Shown here: positions 33,564 to 40,477 of the stretch, piece by piece | How the letters are laid out: every line of letters starts with the position of its first letter | How positions within the stretch are numbered: position 1 is the stretch's first letter | DNA from: Deltaproteobacteria bacterium | GTDB lineage: Bacteria > Desulfobacterota > Desulfobacteria > Desulfobacterales > Desulfosalsimonadaceae | Assembly: GCA_013151835.1 (NCBI GenBank) | Contig: JAADHK010000038.1 | Span: 1-40,477, forward strand | DNA: 40,477 bases | Direction: 5' to 3' | Made by a program: the position numbers and the translations under genes | Notes under the pieces: model-generated | Databases searched by the model: none | Seen by the model: the letters and a program-made list of their open reading frames with translations, nothing else | What the model was told of the DNA's origin: nothing

Positions 33564-34277
33564 AGACAGCGTAAGCCTTGCCATGACCTGTTTCAGATCA
33601 TCCCACACCGCGCGTTTTGCGGACGGATTTTCAATGAGATGGGCTGGGTCGTGGGTGGTCATGACGGGTATGCCCCGCAAATCCTGGAATCGGCCGCGCA
33701 GGCGCGCGATGGGTTCGGAAGTTCCGAAAATAACCTGTGCGGGATATTCTCCGAGAGCGATAATAATCTTCGGCTTAATGCGCTTGATTTGAGCATCCAG
33801 ATGAGCACGGCAAAATAGCCCGGCCATCCGGTCGAAAACCTGACCGCCTTTTGGCCTGCATTTCAAAAGGTGCGTGATATAGACCGAGTCACGATCAAGC
33901 TTCATGGCCCCTATGATGCGGGTAAGGAGTTCGCCTGCCGAACCGGAAAAAGGGATACCGGATTCTTCGTCTTCGGGCTCGGGGATCCCGCCCACAAACA
34001 TAACCCGGCAATTGTCCGGCCCCGCGCCAAAAACCGGGCGGCAATTAAGGGGAAAAAGGGAACATCTGGCGCAGACCCGGCGCATGGACGGATCAGAAAA
34101 ACCGGGCGGACCCGGTGTCGACTCCATGCGATCCATGATCTCGAAGGTCCTGCCGGGAATCATGGCATCCGAGCAGCCCATTTGTTTTAAAAACAGAAGG
34201 CATGCCCGGACCTCGTCGACTGCGGCCGCAAACTCATGCGGTGCAATGGGGGCCGGCTTGTTTGAGTTAATATTCAT
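33561..34277 (-). CDS. Uracil-DNA glycosylase family 4-like Fe-S protein
   Basis: These enzymes remove uracil from DNA. The four cluster cysteines are present: C69 and C72 (CARC), C140 (LLKCRP) and C156, with 15 residues between the last two as in the family. The two active-site motifs diverge: GEAPGxxED is replaced by GGIPEPEDEESGIPF (96-110), and the HPA motif reads THDPAHLIENP. PFSGSAGELL is conserved. So the fold is secure but uracil activity is not. The 238 aa include an N-terminal extension of about 55 residues. It follows coaBC by 22 nt and ends inside a palindromic element. Confidence 0.83.
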   Translation of the reverse strand: MNINSNKPAPIAPHEFAAAVDEVRACLLFLKQMGCSDAMIPGRTFEIMDRMESTPGPPGFSDPSMRRVCARCSLFPLNCRPVFGAGPDNCRVMFVGGIPEPEDEESGIPFSGSAGELLTRIIGAMKLDRDSVYITHLLKCRPKGGQVFDRMAGLFCRAHLDAQIKRIKPKIIIALGEYPAQVIFGTSEPIARLRGRFQDLRGIPVMTTHDPAHLIENPSAKRAVWDDLKQVMARLTLS

Positions 34278-34299
34278 GGGATTTCATCGATTATCCGTC

Positions 34300-35505
34300 T
34301 TAGGCGTTTTTCATCACTTCGACTATCCGGTCCAAAAGCACATGGGCTGCTTCGTCCTTTTCCATTTCCGGGAGGGCTTCATCACGGCCGTCCGGGTAAA
34401 AGAAACGTATCCGGTTGGTTTCCACACCAAATCCCGAGCCCGGCTCGTTGATGAGATTTGCGGCAATCAGGTCGAGATTCTTGGCCTCCAGCTTCTTTAC
34501 CGCATTTTTTTCAAGCTCCTCTGTTTCAGCCGCAAACCCCACGAGAACCTGGCCGGGTTTCTTAAGCCTGCCAAGCTCGGCCAGAATGTCAACCGTTCTT
34601 TCGAGTTTCAAATCGGTGCTTGCGGTATTTTTTTTAATCTTTTGTGCTGCCGGACAAGACGGCCGGAAATCAGCCACAGCCGCGACTTTTACGATCACGT
34701 CCGCATCAACGGCGCGGCGCAAGACCTCGTCCGCCATCTGGGCTGCCGTGGACACACGGACAGTCTCAATGCCCAGGGGATCGGCAAGGGAAACAGGCCC
34801 TGAAACCAGCGTAACTTCGGCGCCCCGGCCGGCTGCGGCACGGGCTACGGCATACCCCATCTTTCCGGAAGACGGGTTGGAGATAAAACGCACGGGATCG
34901 ATGACCTCGCGTGTGGGGCCCGCAGTGACCAGAACCCGTTTTCCATTGTAATCATTGACAAGCAGGGCACGTAAAATATTTTCCACTATCCCAGGCGGTT
35001 CCGCCAGACGCCCCGGCCCCACATCACCGCAGGCAAGATCGCCGACGCCCGGCTCGACGATCAAAAATCCGTCCTGTTCCAGAGTATCTATGTTCCGCTG
35101 CACGGCCCGGTTTTCATACATATGAACGTTCATGGCCGGGCAGATGAGCTTTGGCGAGGTGACCGCAAGGACCAGGGTCGTTACTGCATCATCGGCGATC
35201 CCATTCGCAAGCTTTGCGATTATATTGGCCGTTGCGGGTACAACAACAACGGCATCCGCCTCCTGTGCCCATGAAATATGGCGCATGGGATCACCTGCGG
35301 GCGCAAACATGTCCATAAAGACCGGATGCCCGGAAATCGCCTCAAAGGTGATCGGTCCCACAAACCTGGCCGCATTTTGCGTCATGGCCACGTGGGCAAC
35401 GGCCCCGGCCTTTTGCAGAAGCCGAACAATCTCCACGGCCTTGTAGGCGGCAATCCCTCCTGAAACACAAAGGACTATATTTTTGCCTGAAAGTGTTGTG
35501 CTCAT
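34300..35505 (-). CDS. coaBC: Bifunctional phosphopantothenoylcysteine decarboxylase / phosphopantothenate-cysteine ligase
   Basis: CoaBC performs two middle steps of coenzyme A synthesis. The N-terminal flavoprotein CoaC part has [13 protein letters not shown], the PATANI variant of the PASANT loop and [10 protein letters not shown]. The C-terminal CoaB part has [20 protein letters not shown] and SGKMGYA. The start is set at MSTTLSGKN (401 aa), with AAGGA about 6 nt before it; a further upstream in-frame ATG adds ten residues without support. It leads the run towards udg and the Rho-N-like gene. Confidence 0.95.
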   Translation of the reverse strand: MSTTLSGKNIVLCVSGGIAAYKAVEIVRLLQKAGAVAHVAMTQNAARFVGPITFEAISGHPVFMDMFAPAGDPMRHISWAQEADAVVVVPATANIIAKLANGIADDAVTTLVLAVTSPKLICPAMNVHMYENRAVQRNIDTLEQDGFLIVEPGVGDLACGDVGPGRLAEPPGIVENILRALLVNDYNGKRVLVTAGPTREVIDPVRFISNPSSGKMGYAVARAAAGRGAEVTLVSGPVSLADPLGIETVRVSTAAQMADEVLRRAVDADVIVKVAAVADFRPSCPAAQKIKKNTASTDLKLERTVDILAELGRLKKPGQVLVGFAAETEELEKNAVKKLEAKNLDLIAANLINEPGSGFGVETNRIRFFYPDGRDEALPEMEKDEAAHVLLDRIVEVMKNA

Positions 35506-35598
35506 TTTAATCCTTTTTGTCAATTCTGATATCAAACAGGAAATCCAACGAAAAATCTACGCGAATAATCATATCCGAAAGCCTTGCGAATCTTGCTG

Positions 35599-35796
35599 TC
35601 AATGCTCTGAAAATATCAATTTCTTAAATTCAATCCTGTCGGCAAAAGTCATCCTGGAAGAAGATATCAGAAGATCAATATCCCCGCCTTTGGCATTATC
35701 ATCTTTCCTGGAGCCAAAAAGATAAACCCTTGCCCCGGGATCGATCCGGCGTAGCGCCTGAAGAATAACCGTTTTTTCTTTTTCCGTGAGCCGCAT
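35599..35796 (-). CDS. Short MNT-type nucleotidyltransferase fragment
   Basis: The 65-aa product MRLTEKEKTVILQALRRIDP continues to YLFGSRKDDNAKGGDIDLLI, the GSR...DID nucleotidyltransferase motif of MNT antitoxins. The usual protein is about 95-105 aa; here a TGA ends it right after FKKLIFSEH, before the final strand with the third catalytic acid. After the TGA the same frame runs only nine more codons, so this looks truncated. No HEPN partner is adjacent. It begins 9 nt after the methyltransferase stop. It could be a decayed MNT-HEPN remnant. Confidence 0.6.
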   Translation of the reverse strand: MRLTEKEKTVILQALRRIDPGARVYLFGSRKDDNAKGGDIDLLISSSRMTFADRIEFKKLIFSEH

Positions 35797-35805
35797 TAGT
35801 TTGCC

Positions 35806-36375
35806 TTATTTTTCGGCAGCATTTTTCCCAAGCACCACAAACTGATTACAAAAAAACTGAAACCGTTTATATTCCAATATGGTTAAATCAAATTCATTCG
35901 CCAGATTCTCAAACCTGCGCCTGTTATAGATCACCACATGATCATCCACGGCTGATTTGGCAAAAAGGCCGATCTTCGCGCCGGCAGTATGAACAATATC
36001 GTTTCCAAACGGGGTCGGAGTTGTGATAATGATTTTGCCGTCGGATGTTAACAATCTTACCAGTTGCTCAATTAAAAATTTCTGATTCCAGATATGCTCG
36101 ACAATCGCAATCATGACTATCAGATCAAACTGCTGATCAATTTCCAATGCGTCATTATCCAGATCTCTTGCAATAAAATTGGCTTGGGGGAACTTTTTTT
36201 TAAGATCGGCAAATCGTTTTGTACTTAACTCCACACCACAATAGCTATTAATCTGATCCCCAAATTTTTGAAGGATAATGGAATTTCCACAGCCGATATC
36301 AAGCACATCTCCTCTGATATAGTCAGAAATCAACGAATGCCGCCAGTCGGCAAGCATTTTACTCAACAGTGCCAA
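35806..36375 (-). CDS. Class I SAM-dependent methyltransferase
   Basis: The Rossmann motif I VLDIGCGNS is followed by a motif II acidic region (CGVELSTKRF), FDLIVMIAIVEHIWN and DGKIIITTPTPFGND, typical of the Methyltransf_11/23 group that modifies small molecules or glycans. It is about 189 aa. I prefer a TTG start (36375) because AAGGGGG lies 6 nt before it; another TTG six codons earlier contains that ribosome site. The gene is clearly richer in A and T than its neighbours, hinting at transfer. Position after the sugar genes suggests a polysaccharide or lipid substrate (inference). Confidence 0.8.
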   Translation of the reverse strand: MALLSKMLADWRHSLISDYIRGDVLDIGCGNSIILQKFGDQINSYCGVELSTKRFADLKKKFPQANFIARDLDNDALEIDQQFDLIVMIAIVEHIWNQKFLIEQLVRLLTSDGKIIITTPTPFGNDIVHTAGAKIGLFAKSAVDDHVVIYNRRRFENLANEFDLTILEYKRFQFFCNQFVVLGKNAAEK

Positions 36376-36399
36376 TGATCGCCCCCTTTGCAATGCCCG

Positions 36400-36957
36400 T
36401 TATAAAAGTTTCAGGCGCCCTGTTTCATACACATACCGGCTCCGGCAGGCCGGACATGAAAGATCTTTATCCAATTTTTCACCGCAGGCACACACCCACC
36501 CCGCACGGGCCGCAGGATTGCCGAAAACCAGGGCATGGTCCGGCACGTCCTTTGTGACAACAGAGCCCGCGCCCACAAAGGCGTAAGCCCCTATGGTATT
36601 TCCACACACGATTGTGGCGTTTGCGCCTATGGTAGCGCCTTTTTTAACCAGCGTCGGCCGTATCTCGTCCATACGCCGAATATGAGCACGGGGGTTATAC
36701 ACATTGGTGAAAACCACGGACGGCCCGCAGAAAATATCGCCCTCGAAACGCACCCCCTTGAAAATCGACACGTTGTTCTGAATCTTGCAGCCATTTCCTA
36801 TGGAGACATCCGGCCCTATGACAACGTTCTGGCCGATATTGCACTGACTGCCGATGCTCGTTCCGGCCATGATGTGGCTAAAATGCCATACCCTGGTTTT
36901 TGGCCCTATGATAACCCCATCGTCAATATAGCTCGATTCGTGGATAAAAAATTCCAT
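36400..36957 (-). CDS. Left-handed beta-helix N-acetyltransferase, WbpD-like
   Basis: Hexapeptide repeats (YIDDGVIIGPKTRVWHFSHI, IGQNVVIGPDVSIGNGCKIQ, NVSIFKGVRFEGDIFCG) form the acyl-CoA-binding helix. FTNVYNPRAHIRRMDEIRPT and KKGATIGANATIVCGNTIG match WbpD/WlbB, which acetylates the 3-amino group of UDP-GlcNAc(3N)A in O-antigen synthesis. A C-terminal Zn-ribbon-like CAC...CPAC segment is present. It is 185 aa from MEFFIHESS; in-frame codons further upstream overlap the preceding dehydrogenase. It begins 5 nt after that gene. Confidence 0.85.
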   Translation of the reverse strand: MEFFIHESSYIDDGVIIGPKTRVWHFSHIMAGTSIGSQCNIGQNVVIGPDVSIGNGCKIQNNVSIFKGVRFEGDIFCGPSVVFTNVYNPRAHIRRMDEIRPTLVKKGATIGANATIVCGNTIGAYAFVGAGSVVTKDVPDHALVFGNPAARAGWVCACGEKLDKDLSCPACRSRYVYETGRLKLL

Positions 36958-36962
36958 CGGAT

Positions 36963-37907
36963 TTATGCCCCGCGCTTTAAAAAAGGATGATACTCTCCCC
37001 GAATACCGACACTTTCGGCATTCCGTATTGCATAAACAGTTTCTATACACGGCCTGGCAACAGAGGCACTAAACCCTCCACCGCTCAGAATGTCTTCATA
37101 ACTTGTAGTGTGAAGGTCCGTAAAGCCACCTGAAAACTCAAGCTCATCTCCGTTTACCGCGATGGACCGAAAAGTCTTCTGCCCCTTTTTCGCAATCTCT
37201 TCCGGCAATGTCGAGGCATCAACACTTAAAAACCAGCGCACGCGCGCGTTTTTCAGTTCCAGAAAACCGGCTGCGGTATTTTGGGTCAGCAGATGCACGA
37301 TATTTTCATGAACCGGCCCGAAAACCCAGATGAGCATGTCGAAGAAATGGATTCCGATGTTTGTGGCAATGCCTCCGGATTTATGAATGTCCCCCTTCCA
37401 GGATATGAAATACCATCTCCCTCTTGAAGTGATATAGGAAAGATCAATATCATATTTCTGATCCTTGGGCCCGTTTTCCACCCGTGCCTTTAAGGCCCGT
37501 ATAGCCGGGTGAAGTCTAAGCTGCAGGATGTTGTAGACATTCTTTCCGGTCTCCTTCTCCATCTCTTCAAGCCCGTCAATATTCCAGGGGTTCAGCACAA
37601 GCGGCTTTTCGCAAATGGCATGGGCATGGCTTCGCAGGGCAAACCGGATATGCGCGTCGTGAAGGTAATTGGGAGAACATATGGATACATAATCGACTCC
37701 GTTATCCTTTCGTCTCAACTTGTCCACATGCCTGTCGAAACGCTCGAACTCGGTAAAAAAATGCGCCTCCGGAAAATAACTGTCGATTATTCCCACGCTG
37801 TCGCTCGGGTCCATTGCAGCAATGAGCCGGTTCCCCGTATCCTTGATGGCCTTCATGTGCCTCGGGGCAACGTATCCCGCAGCTCCGAGCAATGCAAAGC
37901 TTTTCAT
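36963..37907 (-). CDS. Gfo/Idh/MocA-family oxidoreductase, WbpB-like
   Basis: The N-terminal Rossmann start MKSFALLGAAGYVAPRHMKA binds NAD; SICSPNYLHDAHIRFAL and HAICEKPLVLNPWNIDGL carry the conserved EKP lysine. The C-terminal domain has GGIATNIGIHFFDMLIWVFG, with the GxxxDxxxHxxD-type pattern. This closely recalls WbpB/WlbA, the UDP-GlcNAcA 3-dehydrogenase. It is 314 aa. AGGA is 8 nt from the ATG. Next to the WbpD-like acetyltransferase and a WecB/WbpI-type epimerase it fits the UDP-diacetamido-uronate pathway. Confidence 0.85.
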   Translation of the reverse strand: MKSFALLGAAGYVAPRHMKAIKDTGNRLIAAMDPSDSVGIIDSYFPEAHFFTEFERFDRHVDKLRRKDNGVDYVSICSPNYLHDAHIRFALRSHAHAICEKPLVLNPWNIDGLEEMEKETGKNVYNILQLRLHPAIRALKARVENGPKDQKYDIDLSYITSRGRWYFISWKGDIHKSGGIATNIGIHFFDMLIWVFGPVHENIVHLLTQNTAAGFLELKNARVRWFLSVDASTLPEEIAKKGQKTFRSIAVNGDELEFSGGFTDLHTTSYEDILSGGGFSASVARPCIETVYAIRNAESVGIRGEYHPFLKRGA

Positions 37908-37928
37908 TTATGATTCCTTATAATTACT

Positions 37929-39074
37929 TTAGTTGTTCGAACTATGGAACATTAAAAACCATTCTAAAAGCAGTTCAACTATCTTCCGGCCTGCGTGCCC
38001 GTCTCCGTAGGCCTGCCCGGTAAAATTACCGGAGCCCGATTTTTTGACCGCAGCCACAATGGCATCGGTCGCGGCTCCCACAATAACATTGCACCCTGAA
38101 TCAAGTGTTTCCACCCATTCCGTCTCGTCCCTGAGCGTAACGCACGGCTTCGAAAACCAGTAAGCCTCCTTTTGCACGCCGCCGGAATCGGTCAGTATCA
38201 TGCGCGAGTTCTGTTCAAGAACCAGCATTTCAAGATAAGAAACGGGATCGATACACCTGATATGGGGCAGATCCAGTCCGAGCGCCGCAATCTTTTGCCT
38301 GGTATTCGGGTGCAGAGGGACAACAACCGGAAAACACTCAGCGCCTATGATATCAAGGGCCTGAAATATAGACCTTAATCTTTCCGGGTCTCCGGTGTTT
38401 TCGGCCCGGTGAACCGTGGCCAGAATATATTGGCCGGAAATTAGACCAAGGCTCTCCATTATCTCGCTCCGTCCGTCCGCAAGCCCCTTATGGAAAAGAA
38501 CGGAATCATACATCACGTCCCCGACCAGACGAACCTGCGAATCGATCCCCTCGTGTGAAAGGTTTTCCACCGCAGTCCGTGTGGGACAAAATAACAGGTC
38601 TGAAATATGATCGGCCACCACCCGGTTGATCTCCTCGGGCATCCTTTTATTGTAGCTCCTGAGTCCGGCCTCGACATGGGCAACCGGAATATGGAGCTTT
38701 GATGCGGCCAGGGCTCCTGCAAGAGTTGAATTCGTGTCCCCGTACACCAGCACCAGATCGGGACTTTCTTTCTTGAACACATCCTCAAGCCCCATCAGCA
38801 TCCTGCCGGTCATCTCTCCGTGGTCGCATGAATTTACACCTAAATTCACGGCCGGCCCGGCCGGCCGCGGGATCCCCAGCTTATCAAAAAAAACACCGCT
38901 CATGGAGTGTTCATAGTGCTGACCTGTATGAACCATCTCTTCAACAATACGCGGGCCTGAATTTTTCTCGTTATAATCCCTGATCGCCCTGCTCACCACC
39001 GCAGCCTTTATAAACTGGGGACGCGCGCCGACAACGGTTATTATATGGATTCGATCCCGCTTACCATTCATCAT
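37929..39074 (-). CDS. UDP-N-acetylglucosamine 2-epimerase family protein (WecB/WbpI-like)
   Basis: This GT-B-fold non-hydrolysing epimerase has VVGARPQFIKAA, VYGDTNSTLAGALAASKLHI, HVEAGLRS, RMPEEINRVVADHISD, TVHRAENTGDPERL and LTDSGGVQKEAYWF. About 381 aa from MMNGKRDRIHI; residues further upstream are in frame but lie in the gap after the preceding gene and lack a ribosome site. WecB makes UDP-ManNAc; WbpI acts on UDP-GlcNAc(3NAc)A. The adjacent WbpB and WbpD homologues favour the latter, which sequence alone cannot settle. Confidence 0.9.
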   Translation of the reverse strand: MMNGKRDRIHIITVVGARPQFIKAAVVSRAIRDYNEKNSGPRIVEEMVHTGQHYEHSMSGVFFDKLGIPRPAGPAVNLGVNSCDHGEMTGRMLMGLEDVFKKESPDLVLVYGDTNSTLAGALAASKLHIPVAHVEAGLRSYNKRMPEEINRVVADHISDLLFCPTRTAVENLSHEGIDSQVRLVGDVMYDSVLFHKGLADGRSEIMESLGLISGQYILATVHRAENTGDPERLRSIFQALDIIGAECFPVVVPLHPNTRQKIAALGLDLPHIRCIDPVSYLEMLVLEQNSRMILTDSGGVQKEAYWFSKPCVTLRDETEWVETLDSGCNVIVGAATDAIVAAVKKSGSGNFTGQAYGDGHAGRKIVELLLEWFLMFHSSNN

Positions 39075-39142
39075 AGATCTCGTTCTCCGCCAGATGAATT
39101 CAGAAAATCTCCGGCATACGAAATTCACAAAAGATCCCGGGG

Positions 39143-40318
39143 CTAAACCCGGCCACAGTCCTTTTCATACGAATCCCATTTAACACCTTTGAATATGGCC
39201 GGAACATTTATCTTTTCCTTAAACTTAAAAACGGTTTCCATCATCTGCGCAAGGACATCTTCGGTAAGGTAATGCGGAGTTAAACCGATATCCGTAAGAC
39301 CGGTATGTACGGCGTTATAATAATGTTCCTCCGCCTCTTTTCGCGGATTGGGTAAATTTTTCACCTTCACATCCAGTCCGAAGCGTTTTCCGAGCTTGCG
39401 TACCCTTTCCGCAAGCTCGTTTACCGAGAAGAGTTCAACAAACTGGTTAAATATCCTCAAGGTTCCCTGATCAGGCGGATTTTCCAGGGAAAGCCGCACA
39501 CACTGAAGCGTGTCCCTGATATCCAGATACCCCCGGGTCTGCCCTCCCTTGCCGTAAACCGTAAGTGGATAACCGATAACGGCCTGGACGATAAAACGGT
39601 TTAATACCGTCCCGAACAATTCGTCATAATTAAAAAACGGTAAAAGCCGTTCATCTCCCGCAGTCTCGTCCGTGTGCATCCCGTAAACCGGCCCCTGCAT
39701 GAGATCCGTCACCTTCAGACCCCACATGCGCACGTAAAACCACAACAGGTCGGTATCCATTATCTTGGTGGTATGATACAGACTCCCGGTCTGCCGGGGA
39801 AAGAGAAACTTATCCTTTTTTCCCTTATGCTCGATGGTAATCCATCCCTCCTCGATATCGATATTCGGCGTTCCATATTCCCCCATCGTGCCGAGCTTGA
39901 TAATATGGGCTTTCGGAACAAACTCCTTTACCGCGAAGATAGTGTTTGCCGTGACTTCCAGATTGTTTTTAAGCGTCTGCATCGCGGTCCTTCTGTTCAA
40001 CATGGAATATGGCGCCGAGGGCTGTTCCGCATAATGGATCACTGCTTCCGGGCGAAATTTGCAAAAAAGTTCCGAGATGAAATCCCATTCACTAAGGTCG
40101 CCTATGAATACTTCCACTTTTTTGCCCGACCGTTTTTCCCATATCCTCGCCCGTTCATTTAGATTCGGCACGGGCCAGAGCGGTTCCGCGTCTGTTTCCC
40201 TGCAATTATTTCTCCTGAGATAATTATCCGCTACCGCAACCTCGTGCCCGCAGGCGCTCAGATTCATGGCGGTGGGCCAGCCCAGATAGCCGTCTCCACC
40301 CAATATCAGTACGCGCAT
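39143..40318 (-). CDS. UDP-sulfoquinovose synthase-like SDR enzyme (SQD1/SqdB/Agl3 family)
   Basis: SQD1-type enzymes build UDP-sulfoquinovose from UDP-glucose and sulfite. The NAD motif GGDGYLG is at 7-13. HYAEQPSAPYSM and KLGTMGEYGTPNIDIEEGWI match the SQD1 active site; catalytic T144, Y181 and K185 align closely with T145, Y182 and K186 of the plant enzyme. VYGKGGQTRGYLDIRDTLQC and NPRKEAEEHYYN are strong family signatures. It is 391 aa and complete, with GGAG 5 nt before the ATG. No sulfolipid synthase (SqdX/SQD2) is visible, so the sugar may go into a surface glycan. Confidence 0.87.
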   Translation of the reverse strand: MRVLILGGDGYLGWPTAMNLSACGHEVAVADNYLRRNNCRETDAEPLWPVPNLNERARIWEKRSGKKVEVFIGDLSEWDFISELFCKFRPEAVIHYAEQPSAPYSMLNRRTAMQTLKNNLEVTANTIFAVKEFVPKAHIIKLGTMGEYGTPNIDIEEGWITIEHKGKKDKFLFPRQTGSLYHTTKIMDTDLLWFYVRMWGLKVTDLMQGPVYGMHTDETAGDERLLPFFNYDELFGTVLNRFIVQAVIGYPLTVYGKGGQTRGYLDIRDTLQCVRLSLENPPDQGTLRIFNQFVELFSVNELAERVRKLGKRFGLDVKVKNLPNPRKEAEEHYYNAVHTGLTDIGLTPHYLTEDVLAQMMETVFKFKEKINVPAIFKGVKWDSYEKDCGRV

Positions 40319-40356
40319 TTTCTCTCCTTTAACTGGTTTGCGTTATCCGCTCTTTT

Positions 40357-40477
40357 TCAATGTGAAGAAGGCCAGTAGCTCGTGTCCGGATGCTCACTCT
40401 CATCGCATTCGTTTAACAGTCCATTTGTTTTTAAAAATTTTTTCAGCCCGGCTTTGGAGAGCCTGGGCTCATTTTCC
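40357..40477 (-). CDS. C-terminal end of a gene cut by the window edge
   Basis: On the minus strand an open frame runs in from the edge for 39 codons, including RLSKAGLKKFLKTNGL and ending HPDTSYWPSSH before the TGA. The stop lies 38 nt upstream of the sulfoquinovose-synthase-like gene in the same direction, so it is probably part of the same sugar operon. Too little is present to name a family. Confidence 0.55.
   Translation of the reverse strand, partial: ENEPRLSKAGLKKFLKTNGLLNECDESEHPDTSYWPSSH

Noticed and set aside
35599-36375. A complete MNT-HEPN toxin-antitoxin system
   Set aside because: The nucleotidyltransferase is truncated and the neighbour is a methyltransferase, not a HEPN protein.
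38850-38866. Perfect GC palindrome GGCCGGCCCGGCCGGCC in the 2-epimerase gene
   Set aside because: It encodes an ordinary RPAGPA stretch in frame; probably chance in GC-rich codons.
1-40477. CRISPR arrays, prophage genes or insertion-sequence transposases
   Set aside because: I found no regularly spaced direct repeats, no phage structural proteins and no transposase motifs on either strand.

Overview
The window reads as bacterial chromosome from an anaerobic member of the Desulfobacterota (former Deltaproteobacteria), probably a Desulfobacterales-like sulfate reducer. This is inferred from protein features, not from a database search: a short EF-Ts, a P-loop variant adenylate kinase, two very cysteine-rich ferredoxin-like proteins and an HslV with a short propeptide. 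Genes are tightly packed, often with 4-nt ATGA overlaps. I see no phage, IS transposase, CRISPR array or rRNA.

Layout. 0-1.5 kb: tsf and rpsB (minus strand). 1.9-3.1 kb: an iron-type alcohol dehydrogenase (plus), overlapping tail-to-tail with the minus-strand operon rho-rpmE-prfA-prmC (3.0-6.6 kb). 6.9-7.5 kb: coaE. 7.6-12.8 kb (plus): a tRNA nucleotidyltransferase, adk, rpsU, folC, a frameshifted cold-shock gene, a small Lys-rich protein and a short S1/winged-helix protein. 13-16.6 kb (minus): serA, lipA and an exported TPR-like protein. 16.8-17.0 kb: tRNA-Cys and tRNA-Gly. 17.05-19.16 kb: two tandem paralogous Fe-S proteins of unknown function. 19.3-20.8 kb (plus): a FetAB-type ABC exporter. 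20.8-35.5 kb: an almost unbroken minus-strand run, in transcription order coaBC, udg, a Rho-N-like small protein, a HAD phosphatase, xerC, hslV, hslU, argB, argD, argF, hicB, hicA, argG, argH, a small lipoprotein, folK, a transaldolase-family aldolase and pgsA. 35.6-40.5 kb: a surface-sugar segment with a partial gene at the edge, a UDP-sulfoquinovose-synthase-like enzyme, a UDP-GlcNAc 2-epimerase, WbpB- and WbpD-like enzymes, an AT-richer SAM methyltransferase and a nucleotidyltransferase fragment.

How the genes work together. Most are housekeeping: translation (tsf, rpsB, prfA/prmC, rpmE, rpsU, tRNAs, tRNA nucleotidyltransferase), transcription termination (rho), cofactors (coaE, coaBC, folC, folK, lipA), serine and arginine synthesis, proteolysis (HslUV), chromosome dimer resolution (XerC) and phospholipid synthesis (PgsA). 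Accessory elements are a HicBA toxin-antitoxin pair inside the arginine operon, the paired Fe-S proteins and the nucleotide-sugar cluster.

The most unusual non-coding signal is a family of dispersed palindromic elements with ends like GATGGCGTCGTAAAAAG. Several copies begin at or next to stop codons, and in two full copies the inner stem sequences differ while still pairing internally.
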